DNA of 64,000 bases from Streptomyces sp. B93 (lineage in GTDB: Bacteria; Actinomycetota; Actinomycetes; Streptomycetales; Streptomycetaceae): NCBI RefSeq assembly GCF_018070565.1, contig NZ_JAGPXL010000039.1:1-64000 (forward strand), written 5' to 3'. A program made the position numbers and the translations under genes. Numbering within the stretch: the stretch's first letter is position 1; every line of letters begins with the position of its first letter. The notes beneath the pieces were generated by a model, which was not told the DNA's origin, ran no database searches, and worked only from the letters and a program-made list of their open reading frames with translations. Positions 53,797 to 62,681 of the stretch are shown one piece after another.

Positions 53797-54222
53797 ATGA
53801 CCCGGCAGATACGTGACCTGATGTCGCCCGGAGCGGCCGCCGTGGAACCCATGACCACGGTGGCGCGGGCCGCCCGGGTGATGCGCGAACAGGACGTCGG
53901 AGAGGTCCTGGTGGCCTACGACTGCGACCTCTTCGGCGTCCTCACCGACCGTGACATCGCCCTGCGGACCGTCGCCGAGGGCCGCGACCCCGAGGCCACC
54001 ACCGTCGGCTCGGTCTGCACCCGTCCCCCGGTGGTGACCCTGACCCCCGAGGACACCACCGACCGGGCGATCGACCTGATGCGCCGGTACGCGGTCCGCA
54101 GGCTCCCCGTCGTCGAGCACGGCGGCTGCCCGGTCGGCGTGGTCAGCCTCGGCGACCTCGCGGCCACCGAGGACCCGCACTCCGCGCTGGCCGACATCAG
54201 CCGCGCCGCCCCCAACCACTGA
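53797..54222 (+). CDS. Tandem CBS-domain protein
   Basis: 141 aa, a Bateman module of two CBS motifs only: RDLMSPGAAAVEPMTTVARAARVMREQDVGEVLVA with FGVLTDRDIALR, then VCTRPPVVTLTPEDTTDRAIDLMRRYAVRRLPVVE with VGVVSLGDLA. It binds adenine nucleotides or SAM in related proteins and is probably a regulatory subunit. The ATG at 53797 has GGGAGG upstream. A small membrane protein gene follows after 16 bp. Confidence 0.93.
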   Translation: MTRQIRDLMSPGAAAVEPMTTVARAARVMREQDVGEVLVAYDCDLFGVLTDRDIALRTVAEGRDPEATTVGSVCTRPPVVTLTPEDTTDRAIDLMRRYAVRRLPVVEHGGCPVGVVSLGDLAATEDPHSALADISRAAPNH

Positions 54223-54238
54223 CCCCGCCGAGGCCCGT

Positions 54239-54571
54239 ATGTCCCGTCCGCGCCCGCCCCGCCCGCCGGTGCCCCGCTCCCGCTCGGGCGCCTACGGCCG
54301 TCACCACCCGCGCACCGGCACCGAACCGGCCACCGCGCAGAGCGCCCTGCGCCTGCGGCTGCTGCTCACCGCCGTCTTCCTGCCCCTCTTCGTCGCCGCG
54401 ACGGTCGGCTTCGCCGTCTGGGCTGCGCGCTCCGGCCCCGGTGACTCACCCGGCAGCGGGGTGCTGACCGGCCTCGCCGTCGGCTGCGGCGTGCTCGCGC
54501 TGATCGCGGCCCTGGACGGGGCGGTCGTACTGCGCCGGACGCGCCGCGAGCGGGGCTCGCCGGGCCGCTGA
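54239..54571 (+). CDS. Small two-helix membrane protein, DUF6343-like
   Basis: 110 aa. A basic, Pro-rich N-terminus (~1-30) contains RTGTEPATAQSALRLRLLL. It is followed by two membrane helices (~37-62 and ~75-96) and an Arg-rich tail. I recognise the short pattern as an uncharacterised Streptomyces family (DUF6343, from memory). It starts 16 bp after the CBS gene, so the two may be co-transcribed and functionally linked at the membrane. Confidence 0.75.
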   Translation: MSRPRPPRPPVPRSRSGAYGRHHPRTGTEPATAQSALRLRLLLTAVFLPLFVAATVGFAVWAARSGPGDSPGSGVLTGLAVGCGVLALIAALDGAVVLRRTRRERGSPGR

Positions 54572-54707
54572 CGCCGTGCGCGGCACATCACAGTGACCGG
54601 TGTGGCGAGGAGCAGGCCGGGACGAAAGAATTCCTGGTGCGCCGTACGCACGGCACGCACGACTCCTGGCCAGACGCTCCCGCCGTACCGAAAGGGACCC
54701 CACACGC

Positions 54708-56129
54708 ATGGACGAGCAGGACGAGCGAGACGAGCACTTCGACGTCGTGGTCCTCGGGGCGGGACCCGGCGGCTATGTCGCCGCCATCCGCGCCGCCCAG
54801 CTGGGCAAGCGGGTCGCCGTCGTGGAGGAGAAGTACTGGGGCGGCGTCTGTCTGAACGTCGGCTGCATCCCGACCAAGGCCCTGCTGCGCAACGCCGAAC
54901 TGGCGCACCTCGTCACCCGCGAGGCCAGGACCTTCGGCATCAGCTCCGACAGCCCCATCACCTTCGACTACGGCGAGGCGTTCCGGCGCAGCCGCAAGGT
55001 CGCGGACGGCCGGGTCAAGGGCGTCCACTTCCTGATGAAGAAGAACAAGATCACCGAGTTCGACGGCCGCGGCACCTTCCTCGACCCGCACACCCTCCAG
55101 GTCGCCGGATACGACGGCTCCACCCGGACCATCGGCTTCGACCACTGCGTCATCGCCACCGGCGCCACCCCGAAGCTGCTCCCGGGCACCAAGCGCACCG
55201 CGCGCGTGGTGACGTACGAGGAGCAGATCCTCGCCGAGGACCTGCCGGGGTCGATCGTCATCGCGGGCGCCGGGGCGATCGGCGTCGAGTTCGCGTACGT
55301 GCTGAACAACTACGGCGTGCGGGTGACCATCGTCGAGTTCCTGGACCGGATGGCCCCGCTGGAGGACGCGGAGGTCTCGGCGGAGCTGGCCAAGCAGTAC
55401 CGCCGCCTGGGCATCGACGTGCTCACCTCCACCCGGGTCGACGCCATCGACGAGTCCGGCCCCCAGGTCCGGGTCACGGTCACCGCAAAGGACGGCTCGC
55501 AGCGGGTGCTGGAGGCGGACAAGGTCCTCCAGGCGATCGGTTTCGCGCCCAACGTCACCGGTTACGGCCTGGAGAACACCGGCGTCCGGGTCACCGAGCG
55601 CGGCGCGATCGACGTGGACGCCCGCTGCCGTACGTCCGTGCCGCACATCTTCGCCATCGGCGACGTGACCGCGAAGCTGATGCTGGCGCACGCGGCGGAG
55701 GCGATGGGGGTGGTGGCCGCGGAGACGATCGCGGACGCCGAGACGATGGAACTCGACTACGTGATGATCCCGCGCGCCACCTACTGCCAGCCGCAGGTCG
55801 CCAGCTTCGGCTACACCGAGGAGCAGGCCCGTGACCTCGGCTACGACGTGAAGGTGGCGAAGTTCCCGTTCACCGCCAACGGCAAGGCGCACGGCCTGGG
55901 CGACGCCACCGGCTTCGTGAAGCTGATCAGCGACGCCAGGTACGGCGAGCTGATCGGCGGCCATCTGATCGGCCCCGATGTCACCGAGCTGCTGCCCGAG
56001 CTGACCCTGGCCCAGAAGTGGGACCTGACGGTCCACGAGGTCGCCCGCAACGTCCATGGCCACCCGACCCTGGGCGAGGCGATCCAGGAGGCGGTCCACG
56101 GCCTGTCCGGCCACATGATCAACTTCTAG
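54708..56129 (+). CDS. lpdA: Dihydrolipoyl dehydrogenase
   Basis: 473 aa flavoprotein disulphide reductase, E3 of 2-oxoacid dehydrogenase complexes. FAD motif VVVLGAGPGGYVAAIRAAQLG, redox disulphide GGVCLNVGCIPTKALL, NAD motif IVIAGAGAIGVEFAYVLNNYG, HIFAIGDVTAKLMLAHAA, and the C-terminal His-Glu pair in VHGHPTLGEAIQEAVHG. It stands alone without E1/E2 genes, so it is either a shared E3 or a paralogue. The ATG at 54708 starts just before the FAD strand. Confidence 0.94.
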   Translation: MDEQDERDEHFDVVVLGAGPGGYVAAIRAAQLGKRVAVVEEKYWGGVCLNVGCIPTKALLRNAELAHLVTREARTFGISSDSPITFDYGEAFRRSRKVADGRVKGVHFLMKKNKITEFDGRGTFLDPHTLQVAGYDGSTRTIGFDHCVIATGATPKLLPGTKRTARVVTYEEQILAEDLPGSIVIAGAGAIGVEFAYVLNNYGVRVTIVEFLDRMAPLEDAEVSAELAKQYRRLGIDVLTSTRVDAIDESGPQVRVTVTAKDGSQRVLEADKVLQAIGFAPNVTGYGLENTGVRVTERGAIDVDARCRTSVPHIFAIGDVTAKLMLAHAAEAMGVVAAETIADAETMELDYVMIPRATYCQPQVASFGYTEEQARDLGYDVKVAKFPFTANGKAHGLGDATGFVKLISDARYGELIGGHLIGPDVTELLPELTLAQKWDLTVHEVARNVHGHPTLGEAIQEAVHGLSGHMINF

Positions 56130-56145
56130 CCGGGGAGTTGCTCCC

Positions 56146-56169
56146 GCAGCCGGGAGTTCCTACGGCTGC
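56146..56169. terminator. Bidirectional hairpin between lpdA and nmtR
   Basis: GCAGCCG (56146-56152), a 10-nt loop and CGGCTGC (56163-56169) form a 7-bp stem between two convergent genes, overlapping the nmtR stop codon. It is placed to terminate transcription from both sides. Confidence 0.5.
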
Positions 56170-56528
56170 TCCGCCGCGTCGCTGATCCCCAGCCGCAAGT
56201 GCTCCACGTGGTAGACCGCCTGGTCGAGGAGTTCGGCGACGTGGTGGTCGTGCAGGGCGTAGACGATCGAACGGCCGCGCCGTTCGCCGACCACCAGGCC
56301 CAGGTTGCGCAGCAGCCGCAGCTGGTGCGAGCAGGCCGACTGCTCCATGCCGACCTCCGCCGCCAACTCCGTGGCGGGCAGCGGTCCTTCGCGCAGTCGC
56401 GCGAGGATCAGCAGCCGGGAGGGGGTGGACAGGGCCTGGAGCGTGGTCGCCACCTTCGCGGCGTTGCCCTCGTCCAGGCGTACCCGGCCGGCGGTGTCCT
56501 GCGCTGCGGTGACGGCTCCATGACCCAT
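56160..56528 (-). CDS. nmtR: ArsR/SmtB-family Ni/Co-responsive repressor, NmtR-like
   Basis: 122 aa. It begins MGHG, as NmtR does, where the N-terminal Gly/His contribute nickel ligands. The winged helix is ALSTPSRLLILARLREGPLPATELAAEVG and SACSHQLRLLRNLGLV. The alpha-5 metal site is complete: Asp94, His96, His107 and His110 (DHH...YHVEH), the D-x-H-x10-H-x2-H spacing of CzrA/NmtR. Metal binding should release DNA. The gene is divergent from a P1B-4 ATPase and shares two inverted repeats with it. Confidence 0.9.
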   Translation of the reverse strand: MGHGAVTAAQDTAGRVRLDEGNAAKVATTLQALSTPSRLLILARLREGPLPATELAAEVGMEQSACSHQLRLLRNLGLVVGERRGRSIVYALHDHHVAELLDQAVYHVEHLRLGISDAAEQP

Positions 56529-56581
56529 GACCGGTATCCTACCGGTCGTAGATGAACACATGAACGAGTCTTCAAGTGTTC
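56529..56581. promoter_or_regulatory. nmtR-ctpJ divergent operators
   Basis: There are two inverted repeats. GACCGGTA-TCC-TACCGGTC (56529-56547) is perfect and abuts the nmtR start. GAACACATGAA-N6-TTCAAGTGTTC (56554-56581) has 11-bp arms with one mismatch and the TGAACA-type half-sites expected for NmtR/SmtB-family operators. It ends 4 bp before the ATPase ATG. The second is the better metal-repressor site; the first may serve another regulator or dimer. Confidence 0.65.
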
Positions 56582-56585
56582 CTGT

Positions 56586-58529
56586 ATGGTGTGCGGCGTG
56601 TCAGTGACTCTCGCCCCTCACCCGGCCCCCGCCCGCGCCGCCCGGGTGGCCCCCCGCCGCCGTACCCGGCTCCTCGCCCTGCCCGAGGCCCGCTGGGCGC
56701 TCACGGCGCTGCTGGCCTTCCTGCTCGCCCTCGCCCTCGACCTCGGCGGTTTCCCGGCCTGGGCGTACGGGCCCCTGTACGCGGCTGCCTACGTCACCGG
56801 CGGCTGGGAGCCCGCCCTCGAAGGACTGCGGGCCCTGCGCGAGAAGACCCTCGACGTCGACCTGCTGATGATCGTCGCCGCCCTCGGCGCCGCCTCGATC
56901 GGCCAGGTCCTCGACGGCGCCCTGCTGATCGTCATCTTCGCCACCTCCGGCGCCCTGGAGGCCCTCGCCACCGCCCGCACCGCCGACTCCGTGCGCGGTC
57001 TGCTCGACCTCGCCCCCACCACGGCGACCCGGCTCACCGCGGACGGCCGCGAGGAGACCGTGCCCACCGCCGCCCTCGCCGTCGGCGACATCCTGCTCAT
57101 CCGCCCCGGGACCCGCATCGGCGCCGACGGCACCGTCCTCGACGGCACCAGCGAGGCCGACCAGGCGACCATCACCGGCGAACCCCTCCCCGTCGTCAAG
57201 GGCCCCGGCGACGAGGTCTTCGCGGGCACCCTCAACGGCACCGGCGCCCTGCGCGTCCGCGTCGACCGCGACCCCGCCGACTCCGTCATCGCCCGCATCG
57301 TCACCCTGGTCGAGGAGGCGTCCCGCACCAAGGCGCCCACCCAGCTCTTCATCGAGAAGATCGAACAGCGCTACGCGATCGGCATCGTCATCGCCACCCT
57401 CGCCGTCTTCGGCATCCCGCTCGCCTTCGGCGAGAACCTCGACGACGCCCTGCTGCGCGCCATGACCTTCATGATCGTCGCCTCGCCGTGCGCGGTCGTC
57501 CTCGCGACCATGCCGCCACTGCTCTCGGCCATCGCCAACGCGGGCCGCCACGGCGTCCTGGTGAAGTCGGCCGTCGCCATGGAACGCCTCGGCGAGATCG
57601 ACACCGCCGCCCTCGACAAGACCGGCACCCTCACCGAGGGCGCCCCCGAGGTGACGGACGTACGCCCGCTGCCCGGCTCCGGCCTCGACGCGGACGGGCT
57701 GCTCGCCCTGGCCGCTGCGGCCGAACACCCCAGTGAGCACCCGCTGGCCCGCGCGGTCGTCGCCGCCGCCCGCGCCCGCGACCTGCGCCTGCCCCCCGCG
57801 GAGGACTTCGCCGCGTCCCCCGGCCGGGGTGTCACCGCGACGGTCGCCGGGCAGCGGGTGACGGTCGGCCGGGCGACGCGGCCCTCTCCGGACGCCGCCA
57901 CCGTCATCGAGGTCACCCGCGACGGCACCCCCGTCGGCACCCTCGCCCTCACCGACCGCCTCCGCCCGGACGCCGCCGCGACCACCGCCGCACTCACCGC
58001 CCTCACGGGCACCGCCCCCGTCCTCCTGACCGGCGACAACGCCACCACGGCCGCCCAGGTCGGCGCCGCCACCGGCATCACCGACATCCGCGCGAACCTC
58101 CTCCCCGAGGACAAGGTCGACGCCGTACGGGAGCTGGAACGGTCCCACCGCAAGGTGCTGTTCGTCGGCGACGGCGTCAACGACGCGCCCGCCCTCGCCG
58201 CCGCCCACTCCGGCGTCGCCATGGGCCGCGCGGGCTCCGACCTGGCGCTGGAGACCGCGGACGCCGTCGTCGTACGCGACGAACTCACCGCCGTCCCCGC
58301 CGTGGTCCGCCTCTCCCGCACCGCACGCCGTCTGGTCGTGCAGAACCTCGTCATCGCGGGCACCTTCATCACCGTCCTCGTCGCCTGGGACCTCGCCGGA
58401 CACCTCCCGCTGCCGCTGGGCGTGGCGGGCCACGAGGGCTCGACCGTGCTGGTCGGCCTGAACGGACTGCGGCTGCTGCGCGAGTCGGCCTGGCGGGGGA
58501 GCACCGCGTCCGAGGCCGGCGAAGGCTGA
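56586..58529 (+). CDS. ctpJ: P1B-4-type Co/Ni (Zn/Fe) exporting ATPase, CtpJ/CtpD-like
   Basis: 647 aa. Six core membrane helices with no N-terminal metal-binding domain. The helix-4 motif is SPC (IVASPCAVVLATMPP) instead of CPC, and the last helix pair has HEGSTVLVGLNGLRLL, the HEGxT signature of P1B-4 pumps. TGE phosphatase loop, DKTGTLTEG phosphorylation Asp and GDGVNDAPAL hinge are all present. It exports excess Co or Ni. ATG 56586 lies right after the operator; GTG codons at 56598 and 56604 are alternative starts. Confidence 0.9.
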   Translation: MVCGVSVTLAPHPAPARAARVAPRRRTRLLALPEARWALTALLAFLLALALDLGGFPAWAYGPLYAAAYVTGGWEPALEGLRALREKTLDVDLLMIVAALGAASIGQVLDGALLIVIFATSGALEALATARTADSVRGLLDLAPTTATRLTADGREETVPTAALAVGDILLIRPGTRIGADGTVLDGTSEADQATITGEPLPVVKGPGDEVFAGTLNGTGALRVRVDRDPADSVIARIVTLVEEASRTKAPTQLFIEKIEQRYAIGIVIATLAVFGIPLAFGENLDDALLRAMTFMIVASPCAVVLATMPPLLSAIANAGRHGVLVKSAVAMERLGEIDTAALDKTGTLTEGAPEVTDVRPLPGSGLDADGLLALAAAAEHPSEHPLARAVVAAARARDLRLPPAEDFAASPGRGVTATVAGQRVTVGRATRPSPDAATVIEVTRDGTPVGTLALTDRLRPDAAATTAALTALTGTAPVLLTGDNATTAAQVGAATGITDIRANLLPEDKVDAVRELERSHRKVLFVGDGVNDAPALAAAHSGVAMGRAGSDLALETADAVVVRDELTAVPAVVRLSRTARRLVVQNLVIAGTFITVLVAWDLAGHLPLPLGVAGHEGSTVLVGLNGLRLLRESAWRGSTASEAGEG

Positions 58530-58578
58530 TGTCGGATTCCCGCCAGCCCGGCCGGGGCGCGTCCCCGATGCTGGACGC

Positions 58579-60063
58579 ATGCACAAGGGGATGCACACCG
58601 ACACCGAACGCTGTCTGCGCGCCGTCCAGTCCAAGGACGCCCGCTTCGACGGCTGGTTCTACACGGCGGTCCTGACCACCGGGATCTACTGCCGGCCCAG
58701 CTGCCCGGTCGTCGCGCCGAAGCCGCACAACATGGTGTTCCACCCGAGCGCGGCAGCCTGCCAGCAGGCCGGGTTCCGGGCCTGCAAGCGCTGCCGCCCC
58801 GACACCACCCCCGGCTCACCCGAGTGGAACCACCGCGCCGACGTGGTGGCCCGCGCCATGCGGCTGATCGCCGACGGCACCGTCGACCGCGACGGCGTCC
58901 CCGGCCTCGCCGCCCGCCTCGGCTACAGCACCCGGCAGATCGAACGCCAGCTCCTCACCGAACTCGGCGCGGGCCCCCTCGCCCTGGCCCGCGCCCAGCG
59001 CGCCCAGACCGCGCGCCTGCTCATCGAGACGACGGAACTGCCCATGGCGGAGATCGCCTTCGCCGCCGGGTTCGCCTCCATCCGCACCTTCAACGACACG
59101 GTCCGCGAGGTCTACGCCCTCACCCCCACCGATCTGCGCACCCGCACCACCCCCAAGCGGCCCCCGTCCGGCACCCCCGGCACCCTCGCCCTCCGGCTCC
59201 CGTTCCGTGCCCCGCTCAACCCGGACAACCTCTTCGGCCACCTCGCCGCCACCGCCGTACCCGGCGTGGAGGAGTGGCGCGCGGGCGCCTACCGCCGCAC
59301 CCTCCGCCTGCCCTACGGCCACGGCATCACCTCCCTCACCCCGCACCCCGACCACATCGCCTGCCGCCTCACCCTCACCGACCTGCGCGACCTCCCCGTC
59401 GCCATCAGCCGCTGCCGCCGCATGCTGGACCTGGACGCCGACCCGACCGCCATCGACGACCAGCTGCGCACGGACCCCCTCCTGGCCCCGCTGATCGACA
59501 AGTCCCCCGGCCGCCGGGTCCCGCGCACCGCCGACGAGGCCGAGTTCGCGGTCCGCGCGGTCCTGGGCCAACAGGTCTCCACGGCCGCCGCCCGCACCCA
59601 CGCCGCCCGCCTGGTCCAGGCCCACGGCGAACGCGTCGACGACCCCGAGGGCGGCCTGACCCACCTGTTCCCCTCGACGACGGCACTGGCGTCCGTCGAC
59701 CCCGAGTCGCTGGCCATGCCCGCGACCCGCCGCCGCACCCTCACCACCCTCATCGCCCACCTCGCCTCCGGAGCGGTCAGCCTGGGCGTGGACAGCGACT
59801 GGCAGGAGACCCGGACCCGGCTCCTCTCCCTCCCCGGCTTCGGCCCCTGGACGGCCGACGTCATCGCCATGCGCGCCCTCGGCGACCCCGACGCCTTCCT
59901 CCCCACCGACCTCGGCATCCGCCGCGCCGCCCGCGAACTGGGCCTGCCCTCGACGCCCGCGGCGCTCACGGCGCGAGCCGCGTCCTGGCGTCCCTGGCGG
60001 GCCTACGCCGTCCAGTACCTGTGGGCGACCGACAACCACCCGATCAACTTCCTGCCCACCTGA
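58579..60063 (+). CDS. alkA: Ada-AlkA fusion: methyl-phosphotriester sensor and DNA-3-methyladenine glycosylase
   Basis: 494 aa. Zn-binding Ada N-domain with Cys38, Cys42, Cys69 and Cys72 (GIYCRPSC, CKRC). The AraC-type HTH (~90-190) reads VPGLAARLGYSTRQIERQL and MAEIAFAAGFASIRTFNDT. AlkA N-terminal domain (~205-300) and HhH-GPD glycosylase follow, with LPGFGPWTADVIAMRALGD and catalytic Asp444 (PTDLG). It both activates the alkylation response and removes alkylated bases. It is followed 12 bp later by ogt, an adaptive-response operon. Confidence 0.93.
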   Translation: MHKGMHTDTERCLRAVQSKDARFDGWFYTAVLTTGIYCRPSCPVVAPKPHNMVFHPSAAACQQAGFRACKRCRPDTTPGSPEWNHRADVVARAMRLIADGTVDRDGVPGLAARLGYSTRQIERQLLTELGAGPLALARAQRAQTARLLIETTELPMAEIAFAAGFASIRTFNDTVREVYALTPTDLRTRTTPKRPPSGTPGTLALRLPFRAPLNPDNLFGHLAATAVPGVEEWRAGAYRRTLRLPYGHGITSLTPHPDHIACRLTLTDLRDLPVAISRCRRMLDLDADPTAIDDQLRTDPLLAPLIDKSPGRRVPRTADEAEFAVRAVLGQQVSTAAARTHAARLVQAHGERVDDPEGGLTHLFPSTTALASVDPESLAMPATRRRTLTTLIAHLASGAVSLGVDSDWQETRTRLLSLPGFGPWTADVIAMRALGDPDAFLPTDLGIRRAARELGLPSTPAALTARAASWRPWRAYAVQYLWATDNHPINFLPT

Positions 60064-60075
60064 GGAACCCAGCCC

Positions 60076-60585
60076 ATGAAGCACCACAGGATCATCGACA
60101 GTCCCTACGGCCCCCTGACCCTCGTCGCCGAGGACGGCGTCCTCTGCGGCCTCTATATGACCGACCAGCGCCACCGCCCCCCGGAGGAGACCTTCGGCCC
60201 CCGCTCCGACGCCCCCTTCCCCGAAGCGGAGGAACAACTGGAGGCGTACTTCGCGGGCGGCCTCAAGGAGTTCACCCTCCCCCTCCGCCTGAACGGCACC
60301 CCGTTCCAGCGCGCCGTCTGGGACCGCCTGCGCCAGATCCCCTACGGCGAGACCCGCACCTACGGCGACCTGGCCACCACCCTCGGCAACCCCAACTCCT
60401 CCCGCGCCGTGGGCCTGGCCAACGGCCGCAACCCGGTCGGCATCATCGTCCCCTGCCACCGGGTGATCGGGTCGACGGGCAGCCTGACCGGGTACGGGGG
60501 CGGGCTGGAGCGCAAGCGGAGGCTGCTGGACTTCGAGCGCGGGGCGGGGTCAGGGCGTCAACTTGAAGCCTTCGGCGGCAGTTGA
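60076..60585 (+). CDS. ogt: Methylated-DNA-protein-cysteine methyltransferase
   Basis: 169 aa, suicide repair of O6-methylguanine. Active Cys127 in VPCHRVIG, Arg finger and HTH in FQRAVWDRLRQIPYGETRTYGDLA, and Asn hinge NPNSSRAVGLANGRNP. It is the second gene of the alkA-ogt operon (12 bp gap). Its last 36 bp overlap the 3' end of a minus-strand membrane-protein pseudogene. Confidence 0.95.
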   Translation: MKHHRIIDSPYGPLTLVAEDGVLCGLYMTDQRHRPPEETFGPRSDAPFPEAEEQLEAYFAGGLKEFTLPLRLNGTPFQRAVWDRLRQIPYGETRTYGDLATTLGNPNSSRAVGLANGRNPVGIIVPCHRVIGSTGSLTGYGGGLERKRRLLDFERGAGSGRQLEAFGGS

Positions 60586-61802
60586 CCGCCACGAGGACCA
60601 TCCGCCGCTCCGGTGCGCCCGGACGGGGCGCACGGTGTGGGTGACGACCGGACGCCCGTCCCGGTCGGTCGTCACCACGACCAGTTCACCCCCGTCGTAC
60701 GGGGCACCGAGCAGGACCGCCTCGTGCAACCGCCGGTCGAGCGCCGGGCGTTGGTCGTCGTGTGCGGTCTCGGCCGCGGGACCGTCGTCCGGTGGCGGCG
60801 CCGCCACGGTGGGGCAGCTGAACAGCGGCGTGCGGCGGGAGGTGTCGTCGGCGGCGTGGACCCAGGTGACGCCCCGGCTGTCCACATGCTCCAGCACGCG
60901 CAGCGCGGGCACCGGCGCGCGGCGCAGCGCACCGGCCCGGCGGCGGGCGAGGGCGCCCGTCGTGAGCAGGGACAGGCCAGGCAGCCCGGCGACCAGGAGC
61001 AGCAACTGCCAGTCGAAGGCGTCGTACGGCTCGGACGCCAGGCGCCGCCAGTCACCGTCCTCCAGCACGGTCACCGTGCTGCCGACGGGGTAGTCCTCGG
61101 GGTAGCCGGTCTCGACGGTGAGACGCCGCTCACCGGCCCTGACCACGGTCTCCTCGCCGGGGTCGACGACCTCGGCGGTGATCGCGTGGCGCGCTCGGCC
61201 CGCCGCTCGTCCGCGCGGACGCCGCTGAGCGCCAGTAGGACCGCACCGACGGCCACAGCGCACAGGACCAGCCCGGCGCCCAGGGGCAGTCTGCCGCGCG
61301 GCAGCGGGCCCAGCGGTTCCGGCAGCGGGTGCCGCGTTCCGGCGGCGCGCTCGGCGAGCCCCCGCTGCCGGGACCGGGCGGCCACCCGCTCGCGGGCCCC
61401 GGCCCACCCGAAGGCGAGCGCCGCGAGCACGGCGAGGTTCGCGGCCAGGTACGCCCCCTCGGCGTCCGGCACCTCCGCCCACAGCACGGCCCCCGCCAGC
61501 ACGGGCGCCGCGCCCAGCACGAGTTCGGGAAGCCGAACGAGCCAGTGCAGCAGCCCCGCGAACAGGCCCACCTCCGCCAGACCGACCCAGTCCGGGCCGC
61601 AGGGAGCCGCGTCGGTGCACGGCGGCACCGGCGCCTCCGCGATCACCCAGACGACGGCGGCCAGCAGCGCGGGCACGGACCACACGGCCCGCGCCCAGGA
61701 CGCGGGACCCGCCTCGGCCCACAGGGCGGCGTCTGCTGACGACCAGGCGCGCGCTCCCTCGGGGACGGAGCCGGACGGTATCGGGACGACGGTTTCGGAC
61801 AC
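60550..61802 (-). pseudogene. Frameshifted membrane protein, DUF3592-like
   Basis: Two minus-strand frames together make one protein. Residues from the GTG near 61802 (VSETVVPIPSG) through several membrane helices (AVWSVPALLAAVVWVIAEA, LVLCAVAVGAVLLALSGV) stay in one frame to about 61195. The continuation AITAEVVDPGEETVVRAGE, YPVGSTVTVLEDGDW and a last membrane helix (QLLLLVAGLPGLSLLTTG) to the stop at 60550 are in another. The switch lies within about 61186-61200, in a GC-repeat stretch. It is either a real one-base indel or a sequencing error. The fused product resembles DUF3592-type membrane proteins. Confidence 0.72.
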
Positions 61803-61892
61803 GCGAGGATTATGAGGCACGCCAGTTCACACCGTTCGGCCCGGTCCGCTCGCCCCGACATGGCGGCGGCTCCGGCTGGTTACCCTTCCCCC

Positions 61893-62384
61893 GTGACCAC
61901 TGCTGACTACGCCACGTACATCGCCGGTCTGCCGCGCGTCCTCGCCGGTGCCGCCGCCCTGTTCCGCGACGCGGAGGGCCGGGTGCTGCTCGTCGAGCCC
62001 AACTACCGGGAGGGGTGGGCCCTTCCGGGCGGGACGGTCGAGTCCGACGACGGGGAGACCCCGCGCCAGGGGGCACGCCGGGAGACCGCCGAGGAGATCG
62101 GGCTCGACGTGGAGCCGGGACGGCTGCTCGCGGTGGACTGGGTGCAGGGGCCGGGCCGACCGCCCATCGTGGCCTACCTGTACGACGGTGGCGTGCTCGG
62201 CGAGGACGACTTCAAGGCGATCCGCCTCCAGGAGGAGGAACTGCTGTCCTGGCGGCTCGTACCCCGCGCCGAGTTGCCCGCCCACCTGCCGGGCGCCCTG
62301 GGCCGCCGCGTCCTGGCCGCCCTCGACGTCGTCGAGTCCGGGGCGGGCGCGGTGGAACTGGAGAACGGCGACCGGGTCGGCTGA
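61893..62384 (+). CDS. Nudix hydrolase
   Basis: 163 aa. The Nudix box GGTVESDDGETPRQGARRETAEEIGL (shown in part: RRETAEEIG) carries the two Glu metal ligands, with a slightly long loop before them. It hydrolyses a nucleoside diphosphate-linked compound of unknown identity. The GTG at 61893 is chosen. A TACCCT -10-like sequence 8-14 bp upstream suggests a leaderless transcript. Divergent from the frameshifted membrane gene. Confidence 0.88.
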   Translation: MTTADYATYIAGLPRVLAGAAALFRDAEGRVLLVEPNYREGWALPGGTVESDDGETPRQGARRETAEEIGLDVEPGRLLAVDWVQGPGRPPIVAYLYDGGVLGEDDFKAIRLQEEELLSWRLVPRAELPAHLPGALGRRVLAALDVVESGAGAVELENGDRVG

Positions 62385-62397
62385 CCGGGACCCCGGT

Positions 62398-62598
62398 TCA
62401 GTGCTCGATGTCGCGCGGCTTGACGTCCACCTCGCGCAGCGCCTCGTCGCGCCGCGCGACCCGCGCCTCTGTCCGGTGCCCGCGCTCGATGTAGTCCCGC
62501 ACGACCAGCTCGACCGCGTCCTGCGGGCTGCCCACACCGGACAGCACCATGGCTTCCACGACGAGATCGGCGTCCAGCGAGATGGTGACCTTGGCCAT
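62398..62598 (-). CDS. VapB/DUF2191-like antitoxin, orphan
   Basis: 66 aa. Ribbon-helix-helix-like N-terminus KVTISLDADLVVEAMVLSG followed by SPQDAVELVVRDYIERGHR, the pattern of VapB-type antitoxins, with a charged tail ending in DIEH. No PIN-domain toxin is adjacent: it lies between convergent Nudix and divergent sirtuin genes. It is either a solitary regulator or the survivor of a lost toxin-antitoxin pair. Confidence 0.82.
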   Translation of the reverse strand: MAKVTISLDADLVVEAMVLSGVGSPQDAVELVVRDYIERGHRTEARVARRDEALREVDVKPRDIEH

Positions 62599-62681
62599 GG
62601 GCGGACCCTAGCACCCGTGATCGCGTTCCGGCTCGGAAATCTGTTCGCCGGCCCGGCCTGGCTCGTCCTAACCTCGGCGTC

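Noticed and set aside
49720..54219. A 1,499-codon open frame on the minus strand opposite the beta-galactosidase
   Set aside because: It is the GC-rich antisense shadow of the GH2 gene and its neighbour: low complexity, Val/Gly/Asp/Arg-rich, no domain, no ribosome site.
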